A DNA stretch of 64,000 nucleotides from Hericium rajendrae (Eukaryota > Basidiomycota > Agaricomycetes > Russulales > Hericiaceae). The stretch spans positions 2,046,001 through 2,110,000 of the forward strand of contig CM065889.1 of the NCBI GenBank assembly GCA_033439255.1. Reading direction: 5' to 3'. This document shows, in pieces, positions 34,271-47,383 of this stretch. Made by a program: the position numbers and the translations under genes. Every line of letters starts with the position of its first letter. Within the stretch, counting starts at the first letter, position 1. Below the pieces are notes generated by a model. It was not told the origin of the DNA. It searched no databases and saw only the letters and a program-made list of their open reading frames with translations.

Positions 34271-36452
34271 ATGTCTGGTCGCTCTCTTCGTTCTAAGACC
34301 AAAAAGGTCTCTGCTTCTACTGTTTCCAAGGCTCTAAGCCGCACTGACACCATGCCAGTGACACCAGTCAATCGAGACAAGGAGCGCATTCAACCATCTG
34401 CTCCAAAGGGCCTGGCTCGTAACTCTTCCAGCGCAAGCACGCTAGGATCTCGGTAAGTTGAGAGATTTTCGTACGTGCTAAGTGCCAGTCTAAAACATGT
34501 GTTTTTCTTCAGAAAGCGGGCCCTTGCAGGGGACGAGTCTGACGATGAGTCAGATGTACCCTTCACGAAGCGGCTATTCCAGTCAAAGGACGTTGAGTAA
34601 GTGAACATTGCTACAATGTAGGTAGTCTTCTCATGACATGATTTGTAGAGTGGTCATAAGCCCCTTCAAAGGCACCAAAGTTCGTCCTGACAAGAAGAGA
34701 GCCAACAAGTACGTCTTGTCATAATTTTAACTTTTTGCTCAGATTTATTGAGTTGGATACGATCACAGAGAGGCTGTTAGTTTAGATTCAGAAGATGAGT
34801 AAGTCATGTTCTTTTGTCAGTATTTTTGTTTCGGTCCATGTCAGCTCAGTCGTATCTTGTTGCACAGCCCATTCAGTATGGAAAAGAAGCCACGGCAGAC
34901 GCGGTGAGTTTCATTGATCTTTATCAATATTTGTCTGATTTCTAATGTTTCATCTGCAGCAAAAAGCCCAAAGTCGTACTCATGGACTCCAGCGACGAAG
35001 AATCCAACACCTTACCCGTCGAGAACAAGGTAGAGGAGATGGCAGCTGAGGAGCAGGAGATTGACGTAAAAGGAGATAAAGAGGAGGAGATAGAAGAGGA
35101 AGAGACACACTACACGGTCGAGGATCCATTGGAGGACGAAGATAAATTGTATGTTCATTTTTTTGACGTCCTTGAATTGACTCACATCTAGTATTGTATT
35201 AGCATTCCAGAGGATTGTGCGGTCACAGATGTCAATCTGATGGACAGGCTTCTCAAGACTTCCTACAAAAGCCTGCCCAGCTTGGAGTACGTCTCAACTT
35301 GCTTAACTGCAGATTCCTCATGTACTCATTTGAACTCTTAGCCATTCTGTTTCTCTGACTGGAGGCAGCATCAATGTTCAGACGTTGGGAGCCAGTCTTC
35401 TGACGGAGGTTGAGTATGGAAATCTCAATTTAGAGTAAGTCATTCTTATTATTGCATTACATTAGATGCAACCTAACATAATGATTGTATAGCTATCTTG
35501 TTCAAATTATGACGTTCAGTCAGAATGTGTCCTTGGATCTGATAAACCCAGCTCGGGTGGACCCCAATCTTTTTGAGGCGAATACGGCAACCCATAGAGG
35601 CATCATCTTCAAAGAGAATGGGCAGGTGGCTCTTTTTGTCACGATTGGCTTTGTGGTGAAGTCTGATTTGATGGAGGGCTGTATGATGAATACTGGAAAA
35701 GGTATGTTCTTGGTTGTGTTGTTCAGTTGTTTCTGTCTAATTGTAATCATTTAGGGAAGCGGTACATAAGAGAGCTCTACGTATCTCCTCTTAGCATGGA
35801 GTGGGAGAGGGGATTGGCATTTTATGGGTCAGTGTTTGGCAAGAGGAAGCTGAGCATCTTTTGCATGGAGGGCGGTGTTCCATTTGGCACTATGGTAGGA
35901 GAGCGTGAATCCACTGCCTCATTGAGCAAAGCAGAGATGCCTAAATCTACAAGTAAGCCCCTTTTATCTGAATTACATGTAATTATCACTAATACCATCT
36001 TTAGAATCTACTGCGTCTTCTGCTTCCTCTTCCTTGTCAAAGGGAGGAAAATACTCGTTCCCCACTCCGACGTCTGGTGACAACCAGACTGATGCCAGTT
36101 CTGGTACCGGAATCAAAGACATGACCAAGCGTCCCTTGGGACTTTTGGATACTAGTACGTCTTTTATGTCTTAGCTCAAAAGATGTTGCTGACCATGAGA
36201 CTTGATTATATAGTTCCTGTCTGGAATTGTATCAGGTTCTACAAGCGTCTTGGTGAAGGTGGTACAACGATCAAAGGTGATCCCCGTTTTTTGTTCACGA
36301 AGGCTCACAAGCTTGCAAAGCATACCAAAGGTGACTTGGAGTTGGGGGATTTAGTGGTGGTAATTCACACCGTGACTGAGTTTGTAAAGAGCGGCTACAG
36401 CAACTTGAACTTGAATGTTCAAGGCATTTATCTTCTTGCTAGAAAGCAGTGA
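34271..36452 (+). CDS. conserved hypothetical protein, acidic N-terminal half
   Basis: Start ATG at 34,271: MSGRSLRSKTKKVSASTVSK, a basic serine-rich head. Several very short exons follow (KRALAGDESDDESDVPFTKR, PFKGTKVRPDKKRAN, KKPKVVLMDSSDEESNT), then an acidic segment EEEIEEEETHYTVEDPLEDE, then a folded-looking part: VSLDLINPARVDPNLFEANT, IIFKENGQVALFVTIGFVVK, RYIRELYVSPLSMEWERGLA, IPVWNCIRFYKRLGEGG, and the end LNLNVQGIYLLARKQ. At least ten introns of 50-60 nt are implied. The pattern resembles a multi-copy agaricomycete family that I cannot name. Head composition suggests a nuclear protein. Function unknown; no disruption seen. Confidence 0.55.
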
Positions 36453-36956
36453 TAGATTAGACAGTTCATTATTGACTGAGTTGCTTAATTTTGTTACGCT
36501 CTTCAACTAGACTTTACTTTTACGCTCTTCAAATAGACTTTGCTTTTTCTGACTTTGTTTTGAAAGCGTGGTGTGAACTAAAAATAAATTTTGTTTAAAA
36601 ATAAACTCTGTTGCTGTTAAGTACCAGAGTTCGATGGATGAGGTAGAGATCTCCCTTTTTCTAGTAGTCATCAATGCCGCCACTGCATGCATATCACAAA
36701 GCATTGTGTTCAAGGTTTGTGGTCTCATTTGTGGCAAATCTTGATCAAAGGGTCAGTGTTAAAGAACACATGCAGAATGGCTCAGGAGCTCGTGTTAAAG
36801 AACACATATAATATGGCTAAAGAGCTTATGGTTAAAGAGACCATATGTCTTTGGATAATTATGCTAATCTCAACAATAGTGTTATGTTTGTGGATAGTGA
36901 TACATACCATGCTTTTACACAAGATAAGTTCAGTTTTAAAACATGTTCAATGGTGA
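36453..36956. other. AT-rich flank of Helitron gene
   Basis: AT-rich, with a degenerate direct repeat (GTTAAAGAACACAT..ATGGCT) at 36,757-36,840. The RepHel frame can be extended upstream to about 36,687 if the TGA at 36,954 is ignored. The 5' terminus of the Helitron could not be located. Confidence 0.4.
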
Positions 36957-39900
36957 TTGAAGGTTTTAGTACATAAGACAACTGATATAATCTGTAACAA
37001 CTCCTTATCAAGTTATAATAACCAACGAGGTGGTGCTAGACAGGACCCTGCAAATTGGTCATATAATGAAATTGTTGATTTTATATTAGATCCTATGCAT
37101 TTTGAAGAAAATACAATGTGGAGTTTTGTTTCTCATAGCATAGATTATACATCAATGACAGATAATAGTGTTCAAACTACTGTCCCAGTTTCAAAGCTGA
37201 TAAAATTGAACAAAGCTATGCTTGTGACTTTATGTCTGCAGCATAAGATAAATGCAAATGGTAGAAATAGTCTCAATGAATTGCAAAGTAAATTGAAAAG
37301 ACATTGTTGCAAGAGTGATAGATGTGAAAAATACATTACAGTATTTCAAGTGTGTGAAAAGGGTAATAATGCAAAATGCAAAAGATATAGAGCTAATAAA
37401 AAGCAAGACAAAAATTTAAATAGTAATATCAATAAATCATTTCCTCCAATTCCTCCTTCAAAAAAACTTATTGAAGACATTGTTTCTGCTTATTGTAAAG
37501 ATATTCAACCAAATATGATATTAGAGGGCTCATGTGCTGTTTGTGATTTACTTACTCCGATTAAAAATCTTTCTAATCTTTCTCAACATGATCTTGATTT
37601 TTCTATTCTTGAAAGCAACAATACATTTGTTGCAAAGCAAGAAAGATATACCTCATCTGATCCTATACAGCCTTGTGAAGGGCCAATTATAAATACGTAC
37701 TCAGAAGATATCTGTGATACTTGTCTGAAAGATTTGAAAAAGAAAAAGACACCAAAAGGAGCTTTGATAAATGGCAATTGGATAGGTGAGATTCCAAAAC
37801 AGCTACAGGACCTTAGTTGGACTGAAAAAATGCTTATTTCTAGGGTGTGTCACAACAGATGCATTGTACGTGTAAACAAATCTGGCTTGCATAAAATGTC
37901 TGCAAATGCTGTTTTCTTTTCTACTCCTATGCCTAAAGTATATGCAAAGCTTCCACCTAGTCTTGATGAGCTAGATGAAGTGATGGCTTTTATTTACATA
38001 GGACAGACTCAGCCTACCAAAAAAGATTTCAAGCGGACTCCTCTCTTAGTTCGAAGAAATAAAGTGGCTCATGCCTTGGAATGGTTGAAGCTTAATCATA
38101 TTGATTATGCTGACTTGGATATATCTTATGAAAATTTAAATACATATCCAGAAGATGTTCCTGCAGTAGTTGTAGAATGCAAAATTGCAGACAATGCCAC
38201 TGAGCCTGGAATGATGTCTGTATCTGATGAACCTATTGAAGGTGTAGAGTCAGGTATTTGTCCTTTCATTGTACATGGACTAACAGGAGGAGATCTGGAA
38301 AAAAAGACCACTCAACAACTTAGAGCTATTGCTTTACAGCATATGAGAGGCAAAGACAATAGAGCTTTAGGCATAGGGCAAGCTGCAAATCCTGAGTCAA
38401 TATATAACAATCCTCAGCTATATCCTCAGATATTTCCATGGTTGTTTCCATATGGACTAGGTGGCATTGGTAACAAAAATGGCAGTGTTAAGATATCAGA
38501 TCAAGCAAGAAAAGGAAATCTATTGATGTATTATGATAAAAGATTTCAGTATGAGGCTATGTTTCCCCTGGTATGTATTAATCATAATCAGATTAAAGAC
38601 AGTACCACTGGTGGCTATCTCTTAGCCAAAAAAGCTAATTTTTCTAATATAGCAGACAGACTCATGTCTGTAAATCCAGAGGTTCTAAGTCAACTTATAG
38701 ATAGATTGGCTGAGGGAGAAAGAGTACAGCCAGAAACAGAAGAAGAAAAACTCTGCTATCAAATCATCAATGACTTAGATTATGTTGCTCATCATGTGCA
38801 AGGTTCAAAGACTGGTCGAAAATACATGAAAAATGAGATCTGGTCGCTTATATCATATTTGGGTGCTCCCTCTTGGTTTATAACATTTGCACCAGCTGAT
38901 CTTAAACATCCAATCTGTCTTTATTTTGCTGACAAGGACTTGAAATTATATCCAAAGCTTTATGAAAAAGATGAGCAGTTCCGTCTCATTGCTAGCAATC
39001 CAGTAGCAGGAGCTAGATTTTTTAAACTCATGGTGGACTTGTTTATCAAGCATGTGCTAAGATTCAATGACAAAGAAAGAGGTTTATATGGCAAGACTGC
39101 TGGATACTATGGTACTGTAGAACAACAAGGCCGTCTTAGCCTTCATCTTCATACTATAATCTGGATTCAAAATTCTCTGTCCCCTCAGGAAATACGTGAT
39201 AGAATTTTGGATCCTACATCTGAGTTTCAAAAAGAGATGATCAGATATTTAGAAAGTTGTCATCAAGGTGAGTTTATTGATAGCACTATGGCCAAAGTGG
39301 AAAATGATATGATAAAACAAATGGAAAAGAATTCTGATTATGTTGAATCAACTCAAGTGTTGCCAGAAGCACCACCACAGCCATGCAAAACACATGTGAT
39401 AAATGATCAAACACCTCTAGTTCCAAATTCAGATGATGAACATGTAAATGATAAATTTGTAAATGATTGTAGCAATTGTCAAAAAACATGCTCTTGGTGG
39501 GCACATTTCAAAAAAAGAGTCAATGAACTATTATATTTATCAAATATTCACGACTGTAGCAGAGGAGGTTGTAAGAATAAAAAATATGACAGTTGCAAAG
39601 CTTGATTTCCAAGAGAGACTTATCCAGCTTCTTTAATAGATCAAGATAGTGGCAGTATTATCATGAAAAAAGGAGAGGCCATGCTCAATACATTCTCAAC
39701 ACCTTTGACATATCTTTTGGGTTGTAACACAGATGTAACTAGTATGCTTTCTGGAACAAGTATTAAATCTATTATTGCATATATCACTGACTACATTACC
39801 AAGTCACCTTTGAACACTCATGTCATGTTTCAGGCTATCCGCAGTGTATTTGATAAAAATACTACTTATATTGGTGGTGATAATTCTAGACAAGAAAAGG

Positions 39901-42900
39901 CAAGAAAGTTAATAGTTCAGATAGTAAATTCTTTAACTGTAAAATTAGAAATGGGATCTCCCATGGCATGCATGTATCTCTTGTCTCATCCAGATCACTA
40001 TACAAGTCACTTGTTTAAGGTTTTCTTTTGGAGTACATATATTAAACAAGTTAGCCAAGACTGGAATCAAATTGATGAGTTTCATGAGGATGTTCCTGAT
40101 AAAGTGATAGTAAATCAAATTCAAGGAAAGTTAATAGCTTTGTCTCCAATTCTTGATTACATGTATAGACCAAAAGAACTCAGTGATGTGACTTTGTATG
40201 ATTGGGTACGTTTGTATGAAAAAAGACCTTTGAGTGGATTAAAAAAATCTAAGTCACAGTCTTCGAATGACAAATTAGAGTCAAATCAAACATCAAATAT
40301 GTCAAAAGATAGCAAGGATATAAATATGGATAATAGTAAAAAAAGTGATTTGAAAGAAGATAAAATGGATATTGATGAAGATGTTACACTTCAAATGCAA
40401 GAGGAGGAAGAAGTAGAAGAAGATATGAAATACAATGATAATGATGATGATGAATATATATATCCAGATAATGCAGAGGAGGAGACAGAGGAGGAGGAGG
40501 ATCCAGATGATGAAGATCATAATTATAAAAATAGTAAACATAGTACAAAAAAAGAATTCTTTCTAAAATGTTGTTTATTGAGCCACATCCTCAATCACAC
40601 AGTCATTATATTTATAAATTTGATGAGAGCAAAAGCAAAGTTCCAAACTTTACTGGAGGTGCATTGCCTAGAAGAGACAAAGGAAATAGAGAAGAATATT
40701 GCCAAACTATGCTCACATTATTTAAACCATGGAGATCTGGTCTTGACCTTAAGAACAAAGAACAATCATGGGATGATGCATTTGAGAAAAATAAATTTAC
40801 TTTTAGGCAAAAGCAAGTTATGAACTTTTTTCAAATCAAATATGAATGCAATGATGCTAGAGATGACTTTTCTGCACAAAGAAAACAACATGATATGATA
40901 AATAGTTTTGGTGATAAGATTCTGGGCACATTTCAGCATGAGCTTGATGGTCAACATGATGAAGATGAAGCAACTGCCAACTGGGGTGTAGATAGTCTGA
41001 CAGAAAAGCTTCAAGAAGAATGGGATGATATAGGTAAAAAGCAACAGAAAAGACTGGCAGATATGTATGAGATGCATAAGCTTATTCAAGGTACTGGATG
41101 GCCAAATCCAAGCAAAATAGAACAGACAGAAAATGCTGTTGATGAGAATGTTATGTTATCCAAGTCTCAAAAGGAATGGAAAGCAACTCTAGCACGAGAA
41201 AAAGATATCATCTTGGCCAAAAGAGATCTTGAAGCTAGCAATGCAGAAAAGAATAATGATACTTCATATGGAGATCCTTATAATATAGATGAAGTCAAGT
41301 TGGTGAGCAGAGCATATTTAGATTACAATTATCGTCCAAAAAACCCACAGGATAGATTAAACATCGATGAAATAGCTAAGACATTCACACTAAATGTTGA
41401 GCAATCAAGAGCATTCAAGATTATTGCAAATCATGCTGTGACTCCACAGTCTGAGCAGCTTAAGATGTATTTAGGGGGTATGGCTGGCACTGGCAAGTCA
41501 CAAGTCATCAAAGCTATGACCAAGTTTTTTGAGCAGAGACAAGAGTCTTACAAATTTTTGATTATGGCACCCACTGGAGCTGCAGCAGCTTTGATAGGAG
41601 GATCAACATACCATTCTATGTTGGCTATCAATAAATTTCAACCAGAAGGAGGCAAAGGTGTATCTACTCTAGCTGACATCCGTACCAGGCTCCAACATGT
41701 TCAGTACATCTTTCTAGATGAGGTGTCTATGGTAGATTGCAATAGTTTGTACAATATAAGTGCCCAAATGAGCAGTGCACTCAAAGTAGAAGATCAGCCT
41801 TTTGGAGGTGTGAACATCATTCTTGCTGGTGACTTTGCACAACTGCCTCCTCCTGCTAATAGTGCCTTGTACAGCCAGGATGTAGATACTGTAATTCACA
41901 CCACTCATTCTCATTTAAAACAAAAAGCTTGTTTAGGAAAAGCATTGTGGCATCAGTTTGTGACTGTAGTAATTCTGAGAGAAAATATGTGTCAGAAGAC
42001 TCAGACACCTGATGATGCTAGGTTTAGAACAGCTTTAGAAAATATGAGATATAAATATTGTACAGAGGATGATATCAACCTTTTTAGATCTAGAATTACT
42101 GGTCCTGGAGTTAAAAGACCTAATATTGCAGATCCTCAGTTTAGAAATGTATCTATTATTACATCATTCAACATTCAAAGAGATGAAATTAATTTGATAG
42201 GAACAAATCGATGTGGGAGAGAGTCAGGCCAGAAGCTTGTACACTTTTACTCTATAGATAGATGGCACAAAGTTGATGAATCTTTATCAAGTCAAAAAAA
42301 GAAAAACTTGTACAATGATCCTATAAGAGCAAACAATCAAATTCACATTAACTTGCAAAGAAAACTATGGGAGTTGATTCCTTCTATGACTAAACATTAT
42401 GCAGGAAAGCTGTCTCTATGTATAGGTATGCCTGTCATGCTTAAACACAATGAGGCAACTGAGATGTGTGTTACCAATGGAGCTGAAGGTGTGGTGGTAG
42501 GATGGAAGTGCCACACTGGCATTGATGACAAGCTTGTGTTAGATGTAGTCTTTGTAAGATTGACTTGTGCACCTAAGCTAGTGCAACTGACAGGACTGCC
42601 TCTGAATGTGGTTCCTATTTCTAGAGTAGAAGACAAAATAAAATGCTTTATGCCAAATGACAAAGAAATATGGATTAGTAGATCACAGATCCCTATTCTA
42701 CCTAACTTTTCAATGACAGACTATGCTTCTCAGGGAAGAACAAGAATATTCAATGTGGTTGATATTCAAAACTGTAGAGATCAAAGAGGAGTGTACACTG
42801 CTTTGTCTAGAAGTTCAAGTATTGCTGGAACAGCTATTCTTCAGCAATTTAATACTGACAAAATTAAAGGAAGACTTCCTGGATATTTAAGATCAGAATT

Positions 42901-44125
42901 CAGAGAGCTTGAGCTTCTAGATGAAATAACTCGTCTTCAATATTACAAAAAACTATCTACAATTATTGATGCTCCTACTAGAACAGCCCGCATCCAGCAG
43001 TATCAGCTTTGGAAGGGAACTGACTATGTGCCATCAAATGTACCTGCTCCACTTAAATGGACAAAATTAGATCCTTTTGAGACTAAAAAGAACACAGAAG
43101 ATGCAGAATGGACCATTTTAGTCAAGCACAGAAAAGGAAATACAAAGATTGTAGATAAGCCCTATAACTCAAAAAAAAGAAAGCTAGCAACATTTGAAGA
43201 CAATCCAAAAAGCTTTGAAACTGCAAGTGGAACACAAGCATTAAATGAGATTAGTAAAGAAGGTGCTGATAAGAGAAAGGTAAAAAAACACAAAACAAAT
43301 GAAGCTTCAAAGGTGAAATTTTCTTCTCCCATTGGATTGAAATGGTGTGATCGAACTTGGAGCTGTGCATATGATACATTATTTACCATCCTTTATCATA
43401 TTTTTAGAACAAAAAGAGATCTTTGGGAAGATCACTTAGCAAATTTGAACAATTACTGTATGGCATTAAATAATGGCTGGATTGATTCAGCAGATCCTGA
43501 CTTGGAGTTAATAAGAAAAGACGTTAGAGCTCTACTAACATATGTTGATTGTAACAAATTTCCAAATCAGCAAGGAGTGGGAACTGACATTAGAGAGTTG
43601 GCCTCTATTATGCTTGGATGTCAAACAGATGTAGGATATGTAGAAGACAATTGTACATCTTGTGAGTATTCTGTGACTGAAAATGTTCATAATCTTGTAT
43701 GGCATATTCCTAGCTTGTCTGCAGACTCAAATACTGCTAGTGAATTAGGAAAAATTATGAATGGAATTAGTATGAAAAAATGCCCTCAGTGCAATAGTGC
43801 ACTTCATACCACTACTATTTTTACCAATAACAGTCCACCATTGATAGCAGTAGAACTTGACTATCACAACATTAAAATAAATCACACATTTACTATGAAA
43901 CATCACACAGACAATGAAAAGACAACATTTAAACTTGTAGCTATAGTGTATTTTGGAGATGTTCATTTTACTGCAAGAATTATTGATAAAGGAAAAAGAA
44001 TCTGGTACTATGATGGAGCAACAACTGGCAGACAATGTGAGTTTGAAGGTATACTATCAGGTTTTGGCAATTTGCATTATGCAAAAGAGAAGGAAGCAAG
44101 TTTACTTATTTATGCACCTTCATAA
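36957..44125 (+). pseudogene. Helitron RepHel protein with C-terminal cysteine-protease-like domain
   Basis: A rolling-circle transposase in two frames. Rep part: Helitron-like N-terminal domain, then RLSLHLHTIIWI with the H-x-H of the HUH nuclease (39,144-39,152), and AYITDYITKS with two Tyr spaced four residues apart (about 39,780-39,793). TGA at 39,603-39,605 interrupts CKA/FPRET, and the same frame resumes. An acidic linker precedes a frameshift by an A7 run (40,547-40,553). Helicase part from about 40,568: Walker A GGMAGTGKSQ (about 41,480), Walker B IFLDEVSMVD, ILAGDFAQLPP, and DYASQGRTR with YTALSRSS. C-terminal 270 residues: KWCDRTWSCAYDTLFTILYH (Cys near 43,363), two CxxC pairs, and GDVHFTARII then WYYDGA (His near 43,965), resembling a USP-type deubiquitinase. 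No ATG is certain; the first in-frame one is near 37,095. Confidence 0.88.
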
Positions 44126-44147
44126 AATATACTAGCTAACAATGAAA

Positions 44148-44192
44148 AAGGAATCGTCTTGCCGTGCGAAGCATCGGCCCTCTTCCACCAAG
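44148..44192 (+). terminator. Helitron 3' terminal hairpin and end
   Basis: GGAATCGTCTTGCCGTGCGA then AGCATCGGCCCTCTTCCACC and AAG. It forms the stem GCCG-TGC/GCA-CGGC about 15 nt before the end. It matches the complement of the two T modules at 25,822 and 27,310. The end reads CCAAG followed by T, not the canonical CTRR. Confidence 0.75.
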
Positions 44193-44299
44193 TCTGAATT
44201 TGATCTGAATAGACTTTTTCAGATAATCTGACCTTTTCAGACCATTCAGACAGTCAGATCATTTTCAGCCACTCAGAAAAATGGTCAAGTCTACTGATG
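44193..44299. mobile_element. right end of a TCAGA-type DNA element (X5-like)
   Basis: A 107-bp stretch rich in TCAGA/TCTGA ends with CTACTGATG, i.e. an inward-reading CATCAGTAG terminus as at the X5 right end. It abuts gypsy B sequence at 44,300. The rest of this element and the 3' end of gypsy B are missing, and the Helitron now lies in its place. Confidence 0.65.
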
Positions 44300-46069
44300 T
44301 CCACAAGGTCAGGTGGTGGTGCAGGGAAGTTGGGGCCATGAGCATCGGTTTCCTTGTAAGGGGACAACAGGGATGTATGGAACACTGGGTGGATATGCCA
44401 GGTGGGTGGCAGCTTCAGTCGATAAGAGACTGGGCCCAGGACGTCAGTGATTTCAAAAGGTCCCAGGCATCAATCAGCAAGCTTAGCTTTGGACCGCGTG
44501 GTTTTGATGTTCTTGCCATCGAGCCAGACCTTGTCACCAACCTGGAAGTGGATGGTGTTGTGCATATGGTCCTGGTTGTTGTGCTTCATGAGGTCAGCAG
44601 CTGTTTGAAGGCTGGCCTGGACCTCAGTGCAAAGCTGTTCGAGATGACAGAAACGATCCTCGATGGCAGGTGTAGACGAAGTGGGGTTGACAGTGGGGAT
44701 GGCAGTGGGAATATAGCCGAGGAGCATTTCAAATGGAGCTCGGTTAGTGGCACTGTGGATACGGTGGTTGTGCGAGAACTCAGCATAAGGGAGCCATTGG
44801 ACCCAATCATCCTGACGGTAGTTGCAGAAGGTGTGAAGGAACTGCTCGAGTTCTTGATTGATGCGTTCTGACTCACCGTCAGTCTGTGGATGATAGGCAG
44901 TGCTGAGGGAGGACTTGATACCAAGTTTGTCAAAGATGCCATGCATGACTTTGCCTGCATACTGTGGGCCACAATCAGAGATGAGGCATTCCCAGAGGCC
45001 GTAGTTCCAATAAATCCTGTCAAAAAGAATGTTGACTGTGCCATCACTGGTAATGGTCTCTTTACAAGGAGTGAAGGAGATGTGCTTTGTAAAACGGTCG
45101 ATGACCACATTGATGGAGTCATAGCCTTGGCATTCTGGGAGTTTGACAATGAAGTCTGAGGTAATGTCTTGGAAAGGACAGGTAGAAATGGCATTGGGAA
45201 TTGTTTCAACATGAGGGCAGTGATTTTGAACCTTGGTGGCTTGGCAGGTAGCACAGCCATCAACATAATCACGAACAAAGACAGACATACCAGGCCACCA
45301 GTAGTTGTGACTGAGGAGCTCGTAGGTCTTGTAGTGTTCTGGGTGACCAGCCATGGGTGTGTCATGATGCAGCTTGACGATGTTCCGACAAAGGTCCTTG
45401 TCAGTAGAGATGTAGACCTTGCCATGAAAGAGGATGAGGCCATCCTCGTAGTTCCATTCCTGGAGGTTCTTGATGAGGGAGCGAGGACCATTGTTCAGGA
45501 TCACATCAAGGGCTTGAATGACCTCAATGTCCTTGGTCTTGGCATTGCGAATGTGTTGGCAAAGATCAGCATTGCCAATGGACTTGTGCTGAATGAAAAA
45601 TAATTAATTTAAATATTGTGCACTATCACATTTAGCCATCAGTATTGCCAACATCAGGAACCCTTACAACTTTCTGATGCATCTGATTCTATCTGATTCA
45701 ATCTGATTTCAATCTGATTGATCTGATTTTTCAAGAAATAGATATTTGAGAGTTGAAAGATAAACAGTTACAATATTTTATCTTTTATATATATAATACA
45801 TAGCTCAAAAGTCCTTTAAAACATTTTTCAGATCAATCAGATTGAAATCAGATTGAGTCAGACAGAATCAGATGCATCAGAAAGTTGTAAGGGTTCCTGA
45901 TGAATGGACTTGACAGCAGCTGGATGTGTAGCACAGATCTGGAAGTACTTGGGGTCAAGGAGGACATGATCAGAGTTGTCATCATCCACCCCCTCTCTAT
46001 GGTCAGGTCATCTCGACATGGCGTCTGGCCGGTGATGAATACCAGGCTTGTGGATCAAGGTGAAGTCGA
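44300..46069 (-). pseudogene. gypsy B integrase and RNase H C-terminal part
   Basis: Same protein as in A, open from about 45,504 to 44,470: GKVYISTDKDLCRNIVKLHH, GCATCQATK, TSDFIVKLPECQ, then LISDCGPQYAG and QTDGESERINQELEQF. The DDE residues are kept, but conserved arginines have become Cys or His (DRGPQ to DCGPQ). Relative to A it carries a 22-base duplication with AT-rich filler (about 45,560-45,650) followed by MITE M1. Confidence 0.85.
45652..45902. mobile_element. MITE M1 (CATCAGGAACC family)
   Basis: 251 bp, nearly a complete palindrome: CATCAGGAACCCTTACAACT at left and its complement at right, then runs of TCTGAT/ATCAGA converging on an AT-rich centre. 2-bp duplication AA on both sides. 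Same termini as M2 at 47,938, so one family. Confidence 0.85.
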
Positions 46070-47226
46070 CATCTGAGAAATCTGTTTTTTATATAGCAGC
46101 AAGTCCTATTATGGGCCCTATCAGAGAGCTATGAGAGCTATGAACTTGGACTACTCAGCTATGTGGAGCTATGGGGCCTATGATAGCCTCTATAGCATGA
46201 AGTGTTAAATACATAGTGTGCCATAGCCTTCATAGCCAGGACTGTCATGTACATAGGGCTATGATATTTACTAAGGGAGACTATGGATACTATGGCTACT
46301 ACAGTCCTTATGGTAAGGCACCTAGGCAATCAAGACATTAGGTCAAAATTTTCTTATAATAAATTGTAGACCACTACAGGCAAGGACAAGGCTACGAGAT
46401 CTAACACTAAACTACTCAGTAAGTACAGGCCCTGAGCAGACCTCGCATCCCGCACAGCAACGACGTGGCAACGGCACAGCCGAGGCATGCGGTGGTCGCC
46501 ACACAGGCGCGGGGGTCATGTCGGGACGTGTGGGTAGGCACACATTGTCGGGCGTGCGAGGGTTGACGAGCGCTGGCGTGCCCTTGCGTACGCCGTGCGG
46601 GACTTGCCCACCACCATTTGGCCGTGCGTGGCCGTGCGCAAGCTCGCGAGGCCGCGCGACTACGCACGCTCATGTGCGAGAACTGGCGCAGACGTGGTTC
46701 ATGCACTGTCCGGGCACATGAGGATGCGTGCGCAGTCGGGGTCTCGCGCGGCCGCGCGCATGTTCGCGTGGGTGGGCGGGTGGGCACAGTAGGGAGGGCG
46801 GGCGGGTGCAGTCGGGGAGCTCGGTCATCGCGTGCACCGTGCGCACGATAGCGGGACCGAGCATAGTTGCGCACTGGCATGCGGGAGTGCATGCACACGC
46901 TGCAGAGGCCGTCCGGGGCGTGCACGTGCAGCCGGGACCTCATGCCGGCTTGCGCTTGTGCGTGGCCATGGCGTACTCGCGTGGACGTGGGTGGTGAAGG
47001 CATGGATGTGTGTGGCGAGGGTGTGGACGTAAGTGGTGAGGGCGTGGACGCGCTGGCGGGCACAGCCAGGTGTCGTGGCCGCCAGCACGTTGCTGACGAG
47101 GCGGGAGTGCTGCTGCACGGCTCTGGTGAGATAGTGGGCGCGCAGGGCCTGTTGAGGGCGTGCGAGGTCGTAGGTGGATCCGTGCAGAGGGCGCGGGAGG
47201 CCGGGCGAGCGGTATGGTCGCGCCTC

Positions 47227-47240
47227 GTTTCCATGGCGAC
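47227..47240. promoter_or_regulatory. RFX/X-box-like palindrome in X1
   Basis: GTTTCCATGGCGAC fits the RFX consensus GTNRCC-N(0-3)-RGYAAC closely, with one change in the right half. X2 and X3 have perfect versions at the corresponding place. Confidence 0.5.
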
Positions 47241-47383
47241 GGGACACGACGACGCGGACGCGGACGGCGTTGTCGGAGGGATGGGGCCACAGCGGGCTCG
47301 TGGACGTCGGCGGGCTCGCGGATATCGGCGCGGGGTGTCGAAGGCGATAGGGGCGCGGTGCGCGGAGTTGCGAGAAAGCAAGT

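Noticed and set aside
36687-36956. Separate small membrane-protein gene upstream of the Helitron
   Set aside because: The hydrophobic frame is in phase with RepHel and separated from it by one TGA. It is AT-rich sequence with a degenerate direct repeat, more likely a Helitron leader or N-terminal remnant.
46416-47381. 321-codon minus-strand frame in the X1 GC-rich block, with similar long frames in X2 (57,725-58,948) and X3 (61,359-62,465)
   Set aside because: Long frames occur in several phases on both strands of these CpG-rich blocks, as expected from stop-poor GC-rich DNA. The products are Arg/Pro/Ala/His-rich low complexity, with no conserved protein between X1, X2 and X3.
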